Shown piece by piece: positions 51,501 through 59,528 of a stretch of 64,000 nt of DNA. The notes under the pieces are model-generated. The model did not search any database and was not told where the DNA came from. It saw nothing but the letters and a program-made list of their open reading frames with translations. Within the stretch, counting starts at the first letter, position 1. Every line of letters begins with the position of its first letter. The stretch covers positions 62,001-126,000 of the forward strand of contig SUZC01000004.1 in the NCBI GenBank assembly GCA_015060165.1. Direction: 5' to 3'. This stretch comes from Rikenellaceae bacterium (GTDB lineage Bacteria > Bacteroidota > Bacteroidia > Bacteroidales > Rikenellaceae). The position numbers and the translations under genes were made by a program.

Positions 51501-52156
51501 TGCACCTGCACCAACAACGATCCTGCAATCCACACAAATGGATTGAACCAGAACACACAACGCATCAACTCCAATGTGAGTCGCTCGGCTGTATGGTGGT
51601 GGCTGACGTGGCTAAGTTCGTGAGTTAAGATATGCTGCCGCTCGCGACCTTGTAAATGGCGATTCATATAAACGGTTCGCCAGAAGGAAAACGGTTCGGA
51701 AATATGGTCGCTCAAAGCAAGCGTATATGCCTCATATATTGTAAGTTCACAACGACGACGCAACTTACGGATAAGCCACAATCGCCACGCAAATCGAGCC
51801 AAATTGAGCATCACTATCAATCCGTAAATCGAGGCTGCAACAATACCTGCAACCTTACCCCAATCAATGGGCTGCTGCTCTGGCTCGGGCATTGGCTCTG
51901 ATGGAGAGACGATATCGGCTGAGGGTAGAATCTCTACGGGTTGTTCATATGTAATAATCGGCAACTCGTAATAAATTGTCTGGGCAGGGTAGAGTGGTAG
52001 CTCCAACATCGGCACCACAGCCGAGAACACCATCGACAACACCAAATATATACGAGAATAGCGATACGACACACGACCCTCGATAAATAGTTTATACAAT
52101 GCCACAAAAACTGCACTGCACAACACGAACTCCAAAATATATAAGGTAACTGACAT
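48545..52156 (-). CDS. M56 family (BlaR1-like) metallopeptidase with very large C-terminal extension
   Basis: 1203 aa; N-terminal TM segments and zinc motif in 'HILTHELSHVSHHHTAERLTLELMRCVFWFNPFVW'; about 900 aa C-terminal region with recurrent short motifs; lies next to a BlaI-type regulator. Confidence 0.88.
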   Translation of the reverse strand: MSVTLYILEFVLCSAVFVALYKLFIEGRVSYRYSRIYLVLSMVFSAVVPMLELPLYPAQTIYYELPIITYEQPVEILPSADIVSPSEPMPEPEQQPIDWGKVAGIVAASIYGLIVMLNLARFAWRLWLIRKLRRRCELTIYEAYTLALSDHISEPFSFWRTVYMNRHLQGRERQHILTHELSHVSHHHTAERLTLELMRCVFWFNPFVWIAGSLLVQVQEWQADKDVIDAGYDVYEYRNFIFRQLYGVGPEVDLTSGLHSKLTKKRFLMMTDFKKGRFQLLRMVASVPVMAAMILAFGAVKAEDKIVYSNPSQSVESEFATDQMENDAVVQDTTQTKSSVQIKFSTGVIPPEPQEKRIILNRGTYEVMSCAFTSAQYNKISPNVVITVLNDTEMEIKSQGDWKLVESGRYSYMLTPKRLSLTSADGKYTFDAKFAGPMFKSTLKLHTPNDAKISRLDFVGPKETRDSTVAIGFKDGNVYLNGKQTTLKELDEVHHFDFDAEAQDENGKPTTLLDILRKGTNKPIRQEAVADSDVASVELSPSAQAAAKKAVEQPRPIIRMQHEPNSTVVDIFLEGEKITISELQKVIATMGDAANKTYVFSANSTYLQRTSQYSLDLQKIIKESGAKYEFGKSLSVIGGKRGKRVGPTWAYENDGKLHTELNDEVRAILNTAGISEREFLESQFLFETRIKSEYRILVCKFGIYFNEARYYNMQMFEADLATLKKNDIMRPIKFYVQEGADEGKVAEVKDILSSLDLLSSTPVEHTTTYGFNEMPIVLIDFELATPEQLAKLSPDEISSFIMETQMQPHTPRLLQLTPYTEADFEKRKIIRVEYKTHIQARDGKLYLNDKEMSVAEYVKLNKGYYSDKNIAHAKSFSDEQKAIWIHYALLQSPSTMVHRISQGGDPKACKNLASSKLSEQAVIYLSNGYNVEVAEAVKEALMDNRRVKVISIVDSEGKGEVICKDVDGQTVTLKCNRKHRMSKPTYDKIVATISGEDLLLVDGFKMNLAEFRRHISEYGEYRTKIRIITDSAKGMTKEQVMTMAEQLRDELIMSNVVKDVKFVTRKTAETESAPVDLEKCAKSGDITVGDYFSYGVMTKDEPVWDPNKIPQPKIRQILQMVPVINVADDDTIYVLNRTPKNIIESGKYKYTYANGVLTLKGDKEYQFPYELEYIPGKYETLLLKLRLDKKINDVEVEMISLSL

Positions 52157-52261
52157 AACTTAGATTTTTATGCCGTAAAACAATACTTATCGGACATATT
52201 TAGAGCGTAGTCCGAGTACGCGATAGGGTAAACCCCTCCGACAAATATGGCTACGTCCGAT

Positions 52262-52666
52262 TTACTCGGCTGCAACACTATCTTTTTCGGGAGATTGGAG
52301 CATTTCGATAATCTCGCTGGTCTCTTCGAGAGAAATTGCTTTGCTCGAAGTGAGAAACGACACCATACGGCTTGTCGAGCCACCAAAGAATCGGTCAAGA
52401 ACCGACGACATAAATGTAGAGGTGTAACTATCACGATCCACCAAAGGGTAGTATTCGTGACTCTTACCATAGGCCTTATAGCCCACAAAGCCCTTCTTTT
52501 CAAGTACTCGTAGCACGGTCGATACGGTATTATAGGCCGGTTTTGGCTCTGGAAGATGCTCAATTACATCATTTACAAAACCCTTACCTCGCGCCCAAAG
52601 AATCTGCATAATTTCCAATTCGGCGGGGGTGAGCTCTTGCGATTTCGGTCTAAGTCGTTCTGCCAT
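52262..52666 (-). CDS. BlaI/MecI/CopY family transcriptional repressor
   Basis: 'LTPAELEIMQILWARGKGFVNDVIEHLPEPKPAYNTVSTVLRVLEKKGFVGYKAYGKSHEYYPLVDRDSY' is diagnostic. Confidence 0.95.
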   Translation of the reverse strand: MAERLRPKSQELTPAELEIMQILWARGKGFVNDVIEHLPEPKPAYNTVSTVLRVLEKKGFVGYKAYGKSHEYYPLVDRDSYTSTFMSSVLDRFFGGSTSRMVSFLTSSKAISLEETSEIIEMLQSPEKDSVAAE

Positions 52667-52735
52667 AATAGTTTGGTTATTAATTTTAATAAATTTATTA
52701 CGATGTTTCCGAATATTGTTTTCCTTTTCCTAATA

Positions 52736-52780
52736 CAAATATATAACTATTATTGTAGTTATACAACTATTTCAATAGTT
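52736..52780 (-). promoter_or_regulatory. blaI promoter with two overlapping tandem operator-like dyads
   Basis: Minus-strand -7 TATATTTG (52743-52736), 20-nt spacer, TTG (52766-52764); AACTA-N6-TAGTT at 52745-52760 and 52765-52780. Confidence 0.7.
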
Positions 52781-52876
52781 AATTTCGAAAAAATTGACAT
52801 TATTTTTGGATTAGGCCTTATTACCTATATATAAAAGTTAATATACTGATAGAGTTACATAGTAAAACATAAAAAA

Positions 52877-52909
52877 AGATTGCCGACCTTGCGGTAAGGT
52901 CAGCAATCT
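52877..52909 (-). terminator. Terminator downstream of the phospho-sugar mutase gene
   Basis: AGATTGC-c-GACCTT / AAGGTC-a-GCAATCT; T run on the minus strand. Confidence 0.7.
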
Positions 52910-52941
52910 GAATTAGCCTATATGTAATATAGCTATCTTGA

Positions 52942-54687
52942 TTAGATAAGCTTGAGGTCACGCTTAATGGTCTCAATCTTCTCATCAAGTTTAGCCAATA
53001 CCTCATCGTATTGATCAACTGATGGCAGAGGCTCCTTAACACCAAAGTAGAACTTGATCTTAGGCTCTGTACCAGATGGACGAACCGAGATAATACTACC
53101 ATCGGCTGTAATCCACTGCAATACATTGCTTGAATCCTGCTCGATAGGGGTACGGACACCACTGCGCACGTTCAACTCCTGCAATGACTTATAATCAAGC
53201 ACCTTAAGCACCTCTGAGCCAGCCAACTCCTTAGGAGGATTAGCACGGAAATCGATCATCATCTGCTGAATCTCCTCGGCACCTTCCTTACCCTTGCGGA
53301 CAACAGATACCAACGATTCACGATAGAAGCCATACTTCACATACAACTCCTGCAACCACTCGTAAAGTGTAAGACCCATAGTATCCTTTGCCCAAGCAGC
53401 AGCCTCAGCAGCCAATGCGCAAGCCGATACGGCATCCTTATCGCGAACATAGTCACCAGCAAGGTAACCGAAGCTCTCCTCGCCACCACCTACATACTTA
53501 GCCTTACCCTCATTCTCACGGATAATCTTAGCAATATACTTAAAGCCTGTCAAGCAATCATAGCATTTCACACCAAAGTGAGCTGCCACAGCATTTGCCA
53601 TCTGAGAAGTAACGATAGTCTTAACAGCATACTGTGAGCCGTCCAAATCTCCACGCTCAGCCAAGCGAGTAAGCTGATAGCTAAGCAACAGAGCCAGAGT
53701 CTGATTTCCATTTAGCAAAACATACTCACCACTACCCGTACGCAATGCTACACCAATACGGTCGGCATCGGGATCGGTTGCCAACACCAAATCAGCTCCC
53801 TCTTTACGACCCCACTCCATAGCCTGCAACATTGTCTTACGCTCCTCGGGGTTAGGTGACTCAACAGTTGGGAAGTTTCCATCGACAACAGCCTGCTCAG
53901 GAACTACAAATACATTCTCAAAACCAAATGCCTTCAATGCCATAGGCACCAAACGTACACCCGCACCATGGATAGGAGTATATACAATCTTCATATCCTT
54001 GTACTTCTCTACACACTCAGGTGAGAGCTGTACATCCTGCTTAATACGAGCCACATAGCGTTTATCGAACTCCTCGTCAAGAATAGTGATATTCTCAGGA
54101 TTTGCACCTGTAAGTACCTGCGAATTATCGGTAATCTTAGAAACCTCCTCGATAATATTAGCATCGTGGGGTGGAGTAACTTGTGCTCCATCGCTCCAAT
54201 ATGCCTTGTAACCATTATACTCCTTAGGATTGTGCGATGCTGTAATCACAACACCAGAATGCAAACCAAGCTCGCGAATTGTAAAGCTAAGCTCGGGTAC
54301 GGGGCGCAATGCATCGAACAAATATACCTGGAAACCGTTAGAAGCAAAGATATCCGCCACACGCTCTGCAAACTTACGAGAATTGTTGCGACTATCGTGA
54401 GCCACAGCTACTCGAACCTGCTCACCGGCAAAGTTCTTCTTCAAATAATTCGCAAGACCCTGAGTAGCAGTTCCTACCGTATAGATATTCATACGGTTAC
54501 TTCCCACGCCCATAATACCGCGCAGACCACCAGTACCAAACTCAAGATCCTTGTAGAAGCTCTCAGTAAGCTCCTTCATATCGCTATCCATCAGCGACTT
54601 AACCTGAGCTTTTGTTTCGGCATCATAATCTCCATCAAGCCAACTTTGCGCTTTGGCCAAAACTACCTGCTCTAAATTGTCTGTCAT
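52942..54687 (-). CDS. Phospho-sugar mutase (phosphoglucomutase/phosphomannomutase)
   Basis: 'FGTGGLRGIMGVGSNRMNIYTVGTATQGLANYL', 'GVVITASHNPKEYNGYKAYWSDGAQVTPPHD', 'ATDPDADRIGVALR'. Confidence 0.96.
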   Translation of the reverse strand: MTDNLEQVVLAKAQSWLDGDYDAETKAQVKSLMDSDMKELTESFYKDLEFGTGGLRGIMGVGSNRMNIYTVGTATQGLANYLKKNFAGEQVRVAVAHDSRNNSRKFAERVADIFASNGFQVYLFDALRPVPELSFTIRELGLHSGVVITASHNPKEYNGYKAYWSDGAQVTPPHDANIIEEVSKITDNSQVLTGANPENITILDEEFDKRYVARIKQDVQLSPECVEKYKDMKIVYTPIHGAGVRLVPMALKAFGFENVFVVPEQAVVDGNFPTVESPNPEERKTMLQAMEWGRKEGADLVLATDPDADRIGVALRTGSGEYVLLNGNQTLALLLSYQLTRLAERGDLDGSQYAVKTIVTSQMANAVAAHFGVKCYDCLTGFKYIAKIIRENEGKAKYVGGGEESFGYLAGDYVRDKDAVSACALAAEAAAWAKDTMGLTLYEWLQELYVKYGFYRESLVSVVRKGKEGAEEIQQMMIDFRANPPKELAGSEVLKVLDYKSLQELNVRSGVRTPIEQDSSNVLQWITADGSIISVRPSGTEPKIKFYFGVKEPLPSVDQYDEVLAKLDEKIETIKRDLKLI

Positions 54688-55018
54688 AATCGTTATAAGT
54701 TTTAGTTATAGTTAGTATTATCAATTATCCTATTTTCTGATACACAAATATACGACTTTTTTTTCAATTATTCACTATCAGCGAGTTAAAAAAGCTGGTC
54801 AAAAAAAGTGTTGTTTCTCTATATACAAAAAAAGAACAAAAACAAGAGCAAATAAAATTTATTTTAACAAATTTATTCACAACTTTGTGCTGTCAAAGAA
54901 AACGAATCCGAGACATGTCGATTTTTGCACTTCCGCTTTTAGTAAAAAGAGCGGTGGGGCAAGATTCACGCCAAATTTAACCATTTTTTAGAACACTACA
55001 AAGAGAATAACGATAATA

Positions 55019-56428
55019 ATGGCAAACTCTCATACATATGGAGAAGTGTGGCAGATATGCTTAGACCGCATCAAGCAGCAAACCTCGCAAGAGGAGTTTG
55101 CTCGTTGGTTTGAGCCTATCAAGCCATTGGCTTTCGATGGTACCCACCTCAAACTGAAGGTTCCCAATGAGAGTTATGTGTCGCACATCGAGAAGAACTA
55201 TCTCAAGCAATTCTTCGCGCAGATTATATACCAGCTCTATGGCAAGCAGACACGAGTACTTTATGCCGTTCCCAACAGCATGGAGCAGCAGAGTGTACCC
55301 GTTAATGCCGACACTACAGCCATTTCACAATTTACAACTCAATCCGACACCGCAAACATCAAGAATCCGTTTGTTATCCCCGGATTGAAGCGTATCACTA
55401 TCGATCCACAACTTAACGCCAAGTATACATTCTCGACCCACGTCGAAGGAGAGTGTAACCGTTTGGCTCGCTCGGCCGGTTTGACAGTAGCCTTGACTCC
55501 CGGATCTTCTCCATTTAACCCACTATATATATATGGAGCTTCGGGACTTGGAAAGACCCACATAGTACAGGCCATTGGCCACGAGGTGCGTGAACGTCAT
55601 CCAGAGTTGCAGGTACTATACGTATCGACCAACAAATTTATGGCTCAGTTCCAGACTGCCTATAAGAATGGTGAGCTAAACGACTTCATCCGTTTTTACC
55701 AGATGATCGATGTGCTTATCATCGATGACATACAGGAGCTTACCGGACGTAGCGGTACGCAAAACGTATTCTTCAATATCTTCAACCATCTACAGATGGC
55801 AAACAAGCAGATTATCCTCACATCGGATAAACCTCCCGTAGAGTTGAAAGATATCGAACAGCGATTGCTTACCCGTTTCAAATGGGGCCTGTCTGCCAAG
55901 ATTGACACTCCCGACTACGAGACAAAAGTTAAGATTATCCACTCAAAGGCAGAGGGTATGGGAATTACCCTTACAGAGGAGGTTGTAACATATTTGGCCG
56001 ATAATATCTCAGCCAACATCCGAGAAATCGAAGGTGCGCTTCTCTCGCTTAAAGCTAATGCCAATTATTTGGGACGCAGAATTTCGACTTCACTTGCAAA
56101 GGAGGTTCTGAAGGTATACGTGCAGATGAATCACAAAGAGATTTCAATCGCCCGCATTACCGAAATAGTTTGCCAATACTACGATATCGACGAGCAGAAC
56201 TTCAACTCATCGAAGCGCACTCGCGAGGTAGCACAGGCGCGCCAAATTGCAATGTATCTGGCAAAGCAACACACCAAGGCTCCATTGGCAGCAATTGGAG
56301 CGGCAATCGGAGGTCGTAACCACGCTACAGTTCTGCACTCTTGTAAAACTGTTAGTAATATGATTGAAACTGACAAGATATTCAAAAGCCAGATTGATGA
56401 GCTCGAGAAGATTATTGCAGCAGGATAA
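55019..56428 (+). CDS. dnaA: Chromosomal replication initiator protein DnaA
   Basis: 'NPLYIYGASGLGKTHIVQAIGHEV', 'DVLIIDDIQELTGRSGTQNVFFNIFN', 'AAIGAAIGGRNHATVLHSCKTV'. Confidence 0.98.
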   Translation: MANSHTYGEVWQICLDRIKQQTSQEEFARWFEPIKPLAFDGTHLKLKVPNESYVSHIEKNYLKQFFAQIIYQLYGKQTRVLYAVPNSMEQQSVPVNADTTAISQFTTQSDTANIKNPFVIPGLKRITIDPQLNAKYTFSTHVEGECNRLARSAGLTVALTPGSSPFNPLYIYGASGLGKTHIVQAIGHEVRERHPELQVLYVSTNKFMAQFQTAYKNGELNDFIRFYQMIDVLIIDDIQELTGRSGTQNVFFNIFNHLQMANKQIILTSDKPPVELKDIEQRLLTRFKWGLSAKIDTPDYETKVKIIHSKAEGMGITLTEEVVTYLADNISANIREIEGALLSLKANANYLGRRISTSLAKEVLKVYVQMNHKEISIARITEIVCQYYDIDEQNFNSSKRTREVAQARQIAMYLAKQHTKAPLAAIGAAIGGRNHATVLHSCKTVSNMIETDKIFKSQIDELEKIIAAG

Positions 56429-56446
56429 TGAAAATCATTTGAATAT

Positions 56447-56477
56447 AATCACCGCACTAGGGTTTCGTGCGGTGATT
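56447..56477 (+). terminator. Intrinsic terminator after dnaA
   Basis: AATCACCGCAC-tagggtttc-GTGCGGTGATT followed by a T run. Confidence 0.85.
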
Positions 56478-56525
56478 TTTTTTCATATCTTTGTAAAAGA
56501 TTAAATAACCACAATAAGTAAAAAT

Positions 56526-57446
56526 ATGGACCAGCCAAAAATAGAGCGATTGTTGAGACTTATGAAGATGCTAACGACCAACACAACCTATACGGTTGAC
56601 GATTTGGCCGAGCGACTTTCGATGTCTCGCCGCACAATATATCGCTATATAGACACATTCCGTGAGGCTGGTTTTGTTATCAAAAAGAGCGGTGATCATA
56701 TCCGACTCGATAAGGAATCACCTCATTTCAAAGATATTTCACAACTTGTACATTTTACCGAAGAGGAGGCAGTTATACTCAAACGCGCCATAGAAAGCAT
56801 AGACGATACCAACCTTCTTAAACAAAACCTTAAACGCAAACTGTACTCGGTATACGATAATAAAATATTGGCCGATACAATTGTTCGTGGCAACAACTCC
56901 GCAACGGTTCATACTCTTATTGAAGCCATAGAAGAGCAGCAGCAAGTAAAATTATGTGCTTATCGTTCGGCACACGGTAGCGTGGCACGTGACCGACTTG
57001 TCGAGCCTTTTGCATTCACGACCAATTACATACAGATCTGGTGCTACGACACAGAGGACAACACCTGCAAACTGTTCAAGCTCTCGCGCATAGGCGCCGT
57101 CGAGAAACTTGAATCAAACTGGCAACACCGTAAGCAGCACAATCAAGGCTTTATAGATATATTCCGAATGAATGGCAAACAAAGATTTCCGATTCACTTA
57201 AAACTCGGAATGATGGCCCACAATCTACTCATCGAAGAGTATCCTTTAGCCGAGAAAGATCTGTCACAGAGCGAAGATGGACGTTGGGAATTAAATACTG
57301 ACGTGGCGAACTACGCCGGCGTAGCACGTTTTGTTGTGGGACTTATGGACGACATTGAGATCGTAGATTCACCTGAATTGGAGGAATATATTGCCACATA
57401 CGTAGCTAAATATTGGCCAGAAATCAAAGTTTCACCAACGCCATAA
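56526..57446 (+). CDS. HTH-WYL domain transcriptional regulator
   Basis: N-terminal 'YTVDDLAERLSMSRRTIYRYIDTFREAGFVI' HTH_11; central WYL-like 'VEPFAFTTNYIQIWCYDTEDNTCKLFKLSRIGAVEKL'. Confidence 0.9.
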   Translation: MDQPKIERLLRLMKMLTTNTTYTVDDLAERLSMSRRTIYRYIDTFREAGFVIKKSGDHIRLDKESPHFKDISQLVHFTEEEAVILKRAIESIDDTNLLKQNLKRKLYSVYDNKILADTIVRGNNSATVHTLIEAIEEQQQVKLCAYRSAHGSVARDRLVEPFAFTTNYIQIWCYDTEDNTCKLFKLSRIGAVEKLESNWQHRKQHNQGFIDIFRMNGKQRFPIHLKLGMMAHNLLIEEYPLAEKDLSQSEDGRWELNTDVANYAGVARFVVGLMDDIEIVDSPELEEYIATYVAKYWPEIKVSPTP

Positions 57447-57589
57447 GGCGGGGTAAAACTCCTGAAAGAGTCTTATTTCACGCTTTTTCTCAAAAAAAAT
57501 CCCATATTTTTCAAAAAAAATATCTGTGTCATAAGTTGACACAGAAAGGGTGTTACTTTGCATCAACAAACCAAAACAAATAGAGAATT

Positions 57590-57673
57590 ATGTTGTTTGC
57601 AATACTCGTATTTATAGGAATTGGTGCCGATGTAATATGTTATATATTAGGCCAAGATAGTTCACTTAAATAG
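57590..57673 (+). CDS. Candidate 27-aa single-TM microprotein (below ORF-track cutoff)
   Basis: ATG at 57590 to TAG at 57673: MLFAILVFIGIGADVICYILGQDSSLK; hydrophobic helix with short polar tail, 27 nt upstream of the zinc-ribbon ORF. Confidence 0.4.
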   Translation: MLFAILVFIGIGADVICYILGQDSSLK

Positions 57674-57700
57674 AAACACTTAAAACAAAACATTAAAATT

Positions 57701-57913
57701 ATGGGAGTAGCATACCAAATCAAGTGTAAACACTGCAAGGCAGAGTTCACTTACAGTCAAGATCCAACTTTTGGGCTTCGCCCGAGATGCATCGGTTGCG
57801 AAACACACATCGAGACCGAATCACCTATCAGGTGTCCGGCTTGCAACTCGCGACTAAATTCGACACTCGACGAATTCAACGAACAGGTGCAGACCACAAT
57901 TCTATGGGATTAA
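57701..57913 (+). CDS. Small zinc-ribbon-like protein
   Basis: 70 aa with three CxxC knuckles (CKHC, CIGC, CPAC). Confidence 0.75.
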   Translation: MGVAYQIKCKHCKAEFTYSQDPTFGLRPRCIGCETHIETESPIRCPACNSRLNSTLDEFNEQVQTTILWD

Positions 57914-58034
57914 AGTTATAACGCAAGCAAAAAGATGAAATTCAACAGAGCAAGAATAAAAAAAAGGGGCAAAAAGTAAATAAATTCAAAGAAAAATTCT
58001 TAACTTTGAATAATTATTACCTATAACGAAACTT

Positions 58035-58502
58035 ATGGCAGAATTGAAAGTAGGGGATATTGCTCCTGATTTTATTGGTAAGACTCAGAATTTGGAAACA
58101 TTATCGCTTTCGCAGCTAAAGGGCAGCAAAACGGTATTATACTTTTATCCCAAGGATAATACATCGGGGTGTACGCTGGAAGCTAAGAGTCTACGCGACG
58201 GAAAAGAGGGTCTCGCTGAGCGAGGATACCGCATAGTGGGTGTTAGCCCCGATAGCGAGAAGTCGCACCAGAATTTCTGCTCGAAACATGACCTTAATTT
58301 CACTCTGTTGGCCGATACCGACCGCTCGATATGTGAAGCATTTGGCGTATGGGTTGAAAAGTCGATGTATGGTCGTAAATATATGGGAGTGGCGCGCAAG
58401 ACATTCCTACTGGACGAAGAGGGTAGAATCACACACATCTTCGACAAAGTAAAGACTGCCGACCACTACAATCAAATTATTAATGAGTTAGATAAAAAGT
58501 AA
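58035..58502 (+). CDS. bcp: Thioredoxin-dependent thiol peroxidase (Bcp/PrxQ)
   Basis: '[13 protein letters not shown]', '[23 protein letters not shown]'. Confidence 0.96.
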   Translation: MAELKVGDIAPDFIGKTQNLETLSLSQLKGSKTVLYFYPKDNTSGCTLEAKSLRDGKEGLAERGYRIVGVSPDSEKSHQNFCSKHDLNFTLLADTDRSICEAFGVWVEKSMYGRKYMGVARKTFLLDEEGRITHIFDKVKTADHYNQIINELDKK

Positions 58503-58509
58503 AACAAAT

Positions 58510-59523
58510 ATGGCAACTGAAAAAGCACAAGTTAACGCCGACAAGCTCAAAGTTTTGAGCGCGGTAATGGATAAGATAGAGAAGGATTTCGGCAAAGGTT
58601 CTATTATGCGTATGAGCAGCGAGGCCGTAACCGATATTCCGGTAATCCCCACAGGTTCTGTAACATTGGATATGGCATTGGGAGTGGGTGGTTATCCTAA
58701 GGGTCGAGTAATTGAGATTTATGGCCCAGAATCATCAGGAAAGACAACACTCGCAATTCACGCTATCGCAGAGGCACAGAAAGCTGGAGGTATTGCAGCG
58801 TTTATCGATGCAGAGCACGCTTTCGATAGCTTCTACGCACAGAAATTGGGTGTAGATGTTGATAATTTGCTCATCTCACAGCCCGACAACGGCGAACAAG
58901 CATTGGAGATTGCCGACTCGTTGATTCGTTCAAGTGCAATTGACATTATCGTTATCGACTCAGTTGCAGCTCTTACACCGAAGGCTGAGATTGAGGGCGA
59001 GATGGGAGACTCAAAGATGGGTTTGCAGGCTCGTTTGATGTCGCAGGCTCTGCGTAAACTCACCGCCAGCATCTCAAAGACCAAGACTGTCTGCATATTT
59101 ATCAACCAGTTGCGTGACAAAATTGGTGTAATCTATGGCAATCCTGAGACTACGACAGGTGGTAATGCACTGAAATTCTACGCAAGCGTACGTATCGACA
59201 TTCGTCGCGCATCAGTGATCAAGGATGGAGAGGAGCAGCTCGGAACACGTACAAAAGTCAAAGTTGTTAAGAATAAGGTAGCTCCTCCATTCAAGCGTGC
59301 TGAGTTTGACATCATGTTTGGCGAGGGAATCTCGAAGATTGGCGAGATAGTTGACCTTAGTGTAGATTATGGCATTGTACGAAAGGCTGGATCATGGTTT
59401 TCGTATGGAGAGCAGAAGATTGGCCAAGGCCGTGACGCTGTCAAGGAGTTGCTTTCAACAAATAAAGAGCTTTGCGATGAGATCGAGGCTAAGTTGCGCG
59501 AAGCTATGAAAACTAAAAAGTAA
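58510..59523 (+). CDS. recA: Recombinase RecA
   Basis: '[42 protein letters not shown]', '[31 protein letters not shown]'. Confidence 0.99.
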   Translation: MATEKAQVNADKLKVLSAVMDKIEKDFGKGSIMRMSSEAVTDIPVIPTGSVTLDMALGVGGYPKGRVIEIYGPESSGKTTLAIHAIAEAQKAGGIAAFIDAEHAFDSFYAQKLGVDVDNLLISQPDNGEQALEIADSLIRSSAIDIIVIDSVAALTPKAEIEGEMGDSKMGLQARLMSQALRKLTASISKTKTVCIFINQLRDKIGVIYGNPETTTGGNALKFYASVRIDIRRASVIKDGEEQLGTRTKVKVVKNKVAPPFKRAEFDIMFGEGISKIGEIVDLSVDYGIVRKAGSWFSYGEQKIGQGRDAVKELLSTNKELCDEIEAKLREAMKTKK

Positions 59524-59528
59524 AGCTT

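Noticed and set aside
48545-52666. BlaI/M56 pair as a beta-lactam resistance system
   Set aside because: No beta-lactamase or PBP gene nearby and no visible penicillin-binding domain; resistance cannot be claimed.
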